Shown: positions 62,850 to 64,000 of the stretch, piece by piece
Numbering within the stretch: position 1 is the first letter of the stretch
Layout: each line of letters opens with the position of its first letter
NCBI GenBank assembly: GCA_958443615.1
Contig: CAUCLI010000001.1
Coordinates: 62,001 to 126,000, forward strand
DNA: 64,000 bases
Origin: an uncultured Collinsella sp.
Lineage (GTDB): Bacteria; Actinomycetota; Coriobacteriia; Coriobacteriales; Coriobacteriaceae
Reading direction: 5' to 3'
The notes under the pieces: model-generated
Databases searched by the model: none
What the model saw: only the letters and a program-made list of their open reading frames with translations
What the model was told of the DNA's origin: nothing
Translations under genes and position numbers: made by a program

Positions 62850-63665
62850 ATGTCAGCACTTTCGATCGTTCTGATCGCCATCATCGCGCTGCTGGCCGGC
62901 ATGGAGGGTGTTCTGGACGAGTTCCAGTTCCACCAGCCGCTCGTCGCCTGCACGCTCATCGGTCTCGTGACCGGCCACCTGCAGGAGGGCGTCATGCTCG
63001 GCGGCTCCCTGCAGATGATCGCCCTCGGCTGGGCGAACGTCGGCGCCGCCATCGCGCCCGACGCGGCCCTCGCCTCCGTCGCGTCCGCCATCATCATGGT
63101 GCTCGCGCTTGACGGCGGCACCGCGGACTCCCAGACCGCCATCACCACCTCCATCGCCCTTGCCGTGCCGCTGTCCGTCGCCGGCCTGTTCCTGACGATG
63201 ATCTGCCGTACGCTGTCCATCCCCATGGTGCACGCCATGGATGCGGCTGCTGAGAAGGGCAACTTCAAGGGCATCGAGATGTGGCAGATCCTCGCCATCC
63301 TCATGCAGGGCGTTCGCATCATGATCCCGGCCGTTGCCCTGTGCTTCGTCTCTCCTGAGATCGTGACCAACGCGCTCAACATGATGCCCGCCTGGCTCTC
63401 CGACGGCATGGCCATCGGCGGCGGCATGGTGGCCGCTGTCGGTTACGCCATGGTCATCAACATGATGGCCACCAAGGAGACTTGGCCCTTCTTCGCGCTC
63501 GGCTTCGTCTTCGCAGCCATCTCCCAGCTCACGCTCATCGCCCTCGGCGTCATCGGCGTGTCCCTCGCCCTGCTGTACCTCGGTCTCAAGGAGACCGCCA
63601 AGAACAGCGGCGGCGGCGCCGGTACCGGCGACCCGCTCGGCGACATCCTGAACGACTACGAGTAA
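62850..63665 (+). CDS. manY: PTS mannose-family IIC component
   Basis: A 271-residue membrane channel component with about seven or eight helices. GVLDEFQFHQPLVACTLIGLVTGHLQEGVMLGGSLQMIALGWANVGAAIAPD (in parts) is highly typical of ManY/IIC-man. It acts with IID to carry the sugar across the membrane. AAAGGAGGG precedes the start 10 nt after IIAB; a Gly/Asp-rich end leads into the IID gene 19 nt later. Confidence 0.95.
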   Translation: MSALSIVLIAIIALLAGMEGVLDEFQFHQPLVACTLIGLVTGHLQEGVMLGGSLQMIALGWANVGAAIAPDAALASVASAIIMVLALDGGTADSQTAITTSIALAVPLSVAGLFLTMICRTLSIPMVHAMDAAAEKGNFKGIEMWQILAILMQGVRIMIPAVALCFVSPEIVTNALNMMPAWLSDGMAIGGGMVAAVGYAMVINMMATKETWPFFALGFVFAAISQLTLIALGVIGVSLALLYLGLKETAKNSGGGAGTGDPLGDILNDYE

Positions 63666-63684
63666 GGAAGGGAGGACGTACATC

Positions 63685-64000
63685 ATGGCAGAGAACAAGG
63701 TTCAGCTTTCCAAGTCCGACCGCATGTCCGTGTGCATGCGTCACCAGTACCTGCAGGGCTCCTGGAACTACGAGCGTATGCAGAACGGCGGCTGGTGCTT
63801 CGCGATGATCCCCGCGATCAAGAAGCTCTACTCCAACAAGGAGGACCAGATCGCGGCGCTCAAGCGTCACATGGAGTTCTACAACACGCATCCGTACGTG
63901 TCCGCTCCCGTCATCGGCGTCACCCTCGCCCTTGAGGAGGACCGCGCCAACGGCACCCCGATCGATGACGCCGCCATCCAGGGCGTCAAGGTCGGCATGA
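63685..64000 (+). CDS. manZ: PTS mannose-family IID component (cut by window end)
   Basis: The first 105 residues of a IID-man subunit. LSKSDRMSVCMRHQYLQGSWNYERMQNGGWCFAMIPAIKKLYSN (in parts) and the EFYNTHPYVSAPVIGVTLALEED motif are family hallmarks. AAGGAAGGGAGGA precedes the ATG. Full-length relatives are about 270-300 residues, so roughly two thirds lie beyond the window. It completes the IIAB-IIC-IID operon. Confidence 0.94.
   Translation, partial: MAENKVQLSKSDRMSVCMRHQYLQGSWNYERMQNGGWCFAMIPAIKKLYSNKEDQIAALKRHMEFYNTHPYVSAPVIGVTLALEEDRANGTPIDDAAIQGVKVGM

Overview
This 64 kb window is GC-rich actinobacterial DNA with tight gene packing, short intergenic gaps and clear Shine-Dalgarno sites. 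The gene content (mannose-family PTS, heterodimeric ABC exporters, LTA-synthase-like sulfatase, fibro-slime/SpaA surface protein with an LPxTG-like anchor, many low-complexity alanine-rich insertions) suggests a gut Coriobacteriia member such as Collinsella or Olsenella. That assignment is inference; there is no rRNA in the window. No insertion sequence, prophage or CRISPR array is visible.

Layout. 0-9 kb (+): a DUF4013-like membrane protein, then the replication/translation cluster rpsF-ssb-rpsR-rplI, a 550-bp gap with a cluster of DnaA-box-like sequences, dnaB, purA, purD and a NUDIX hydrolase. 9-12 kb (+): an ABC exporter and a membrane protein of unknown function. 12-17 kb: pyridoxamine kinase (-), phosphohexose mutase (+), cysteine desulfurase with a small membrane protein (-). 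17-24 kb (+): purF, purM, purN, a DUF4867 gene, a PrsA-like foldase and a YqeY protein. 24-27 kb (+): a GntR/ABC operon and a tyrosine phosphatase. 27-35 kb (-): LTA-synthase-like sulfatase, kup and fused rlmKL. 35 kb (+): initiator tRNA-Met, then a 1962-residue surface adhesin that meets larE tail to tail. 42-47 kb: a HAD phosphatase (+) and a minus-strand metabolic island (two half-size EamA transporters, a YtcJ-like amidohydrolase, a TetR regulator). 48-50 kb (-): fucO and a LacI regulator. 50-61 kb: glmS (+), a divergent LysR/yeiH pair, a CapA-like protein, a small acidic protein and a two-gene ABC exporter. 61.8 kb to the end (+): mannose PTS IIAB, IIC and a truncated IID.

How the genes work together. 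purA, purD, purF, purM and purN cover much of purine synthesis but are dispersed over 15 kb. Sugar handling is represented by the PTS, phosphohexose mutase, glmS and fucO; cell-surface functions by the LTA-synthase-like protein, the CapA-like protein, the foldase and the adhesin.

Notable non-coding content: several long inverted repeats. Two of them are exactly 129 bp, lie in convergent gaps, and keep base-pairing arms of different sequence around a similar core. There is also a dispersed REP-like palindrome family, an AT-rich gene-poor stretch with a G9 tract, and candidate operators upstream of the GntR, TetR, adhesin and PTS genes.
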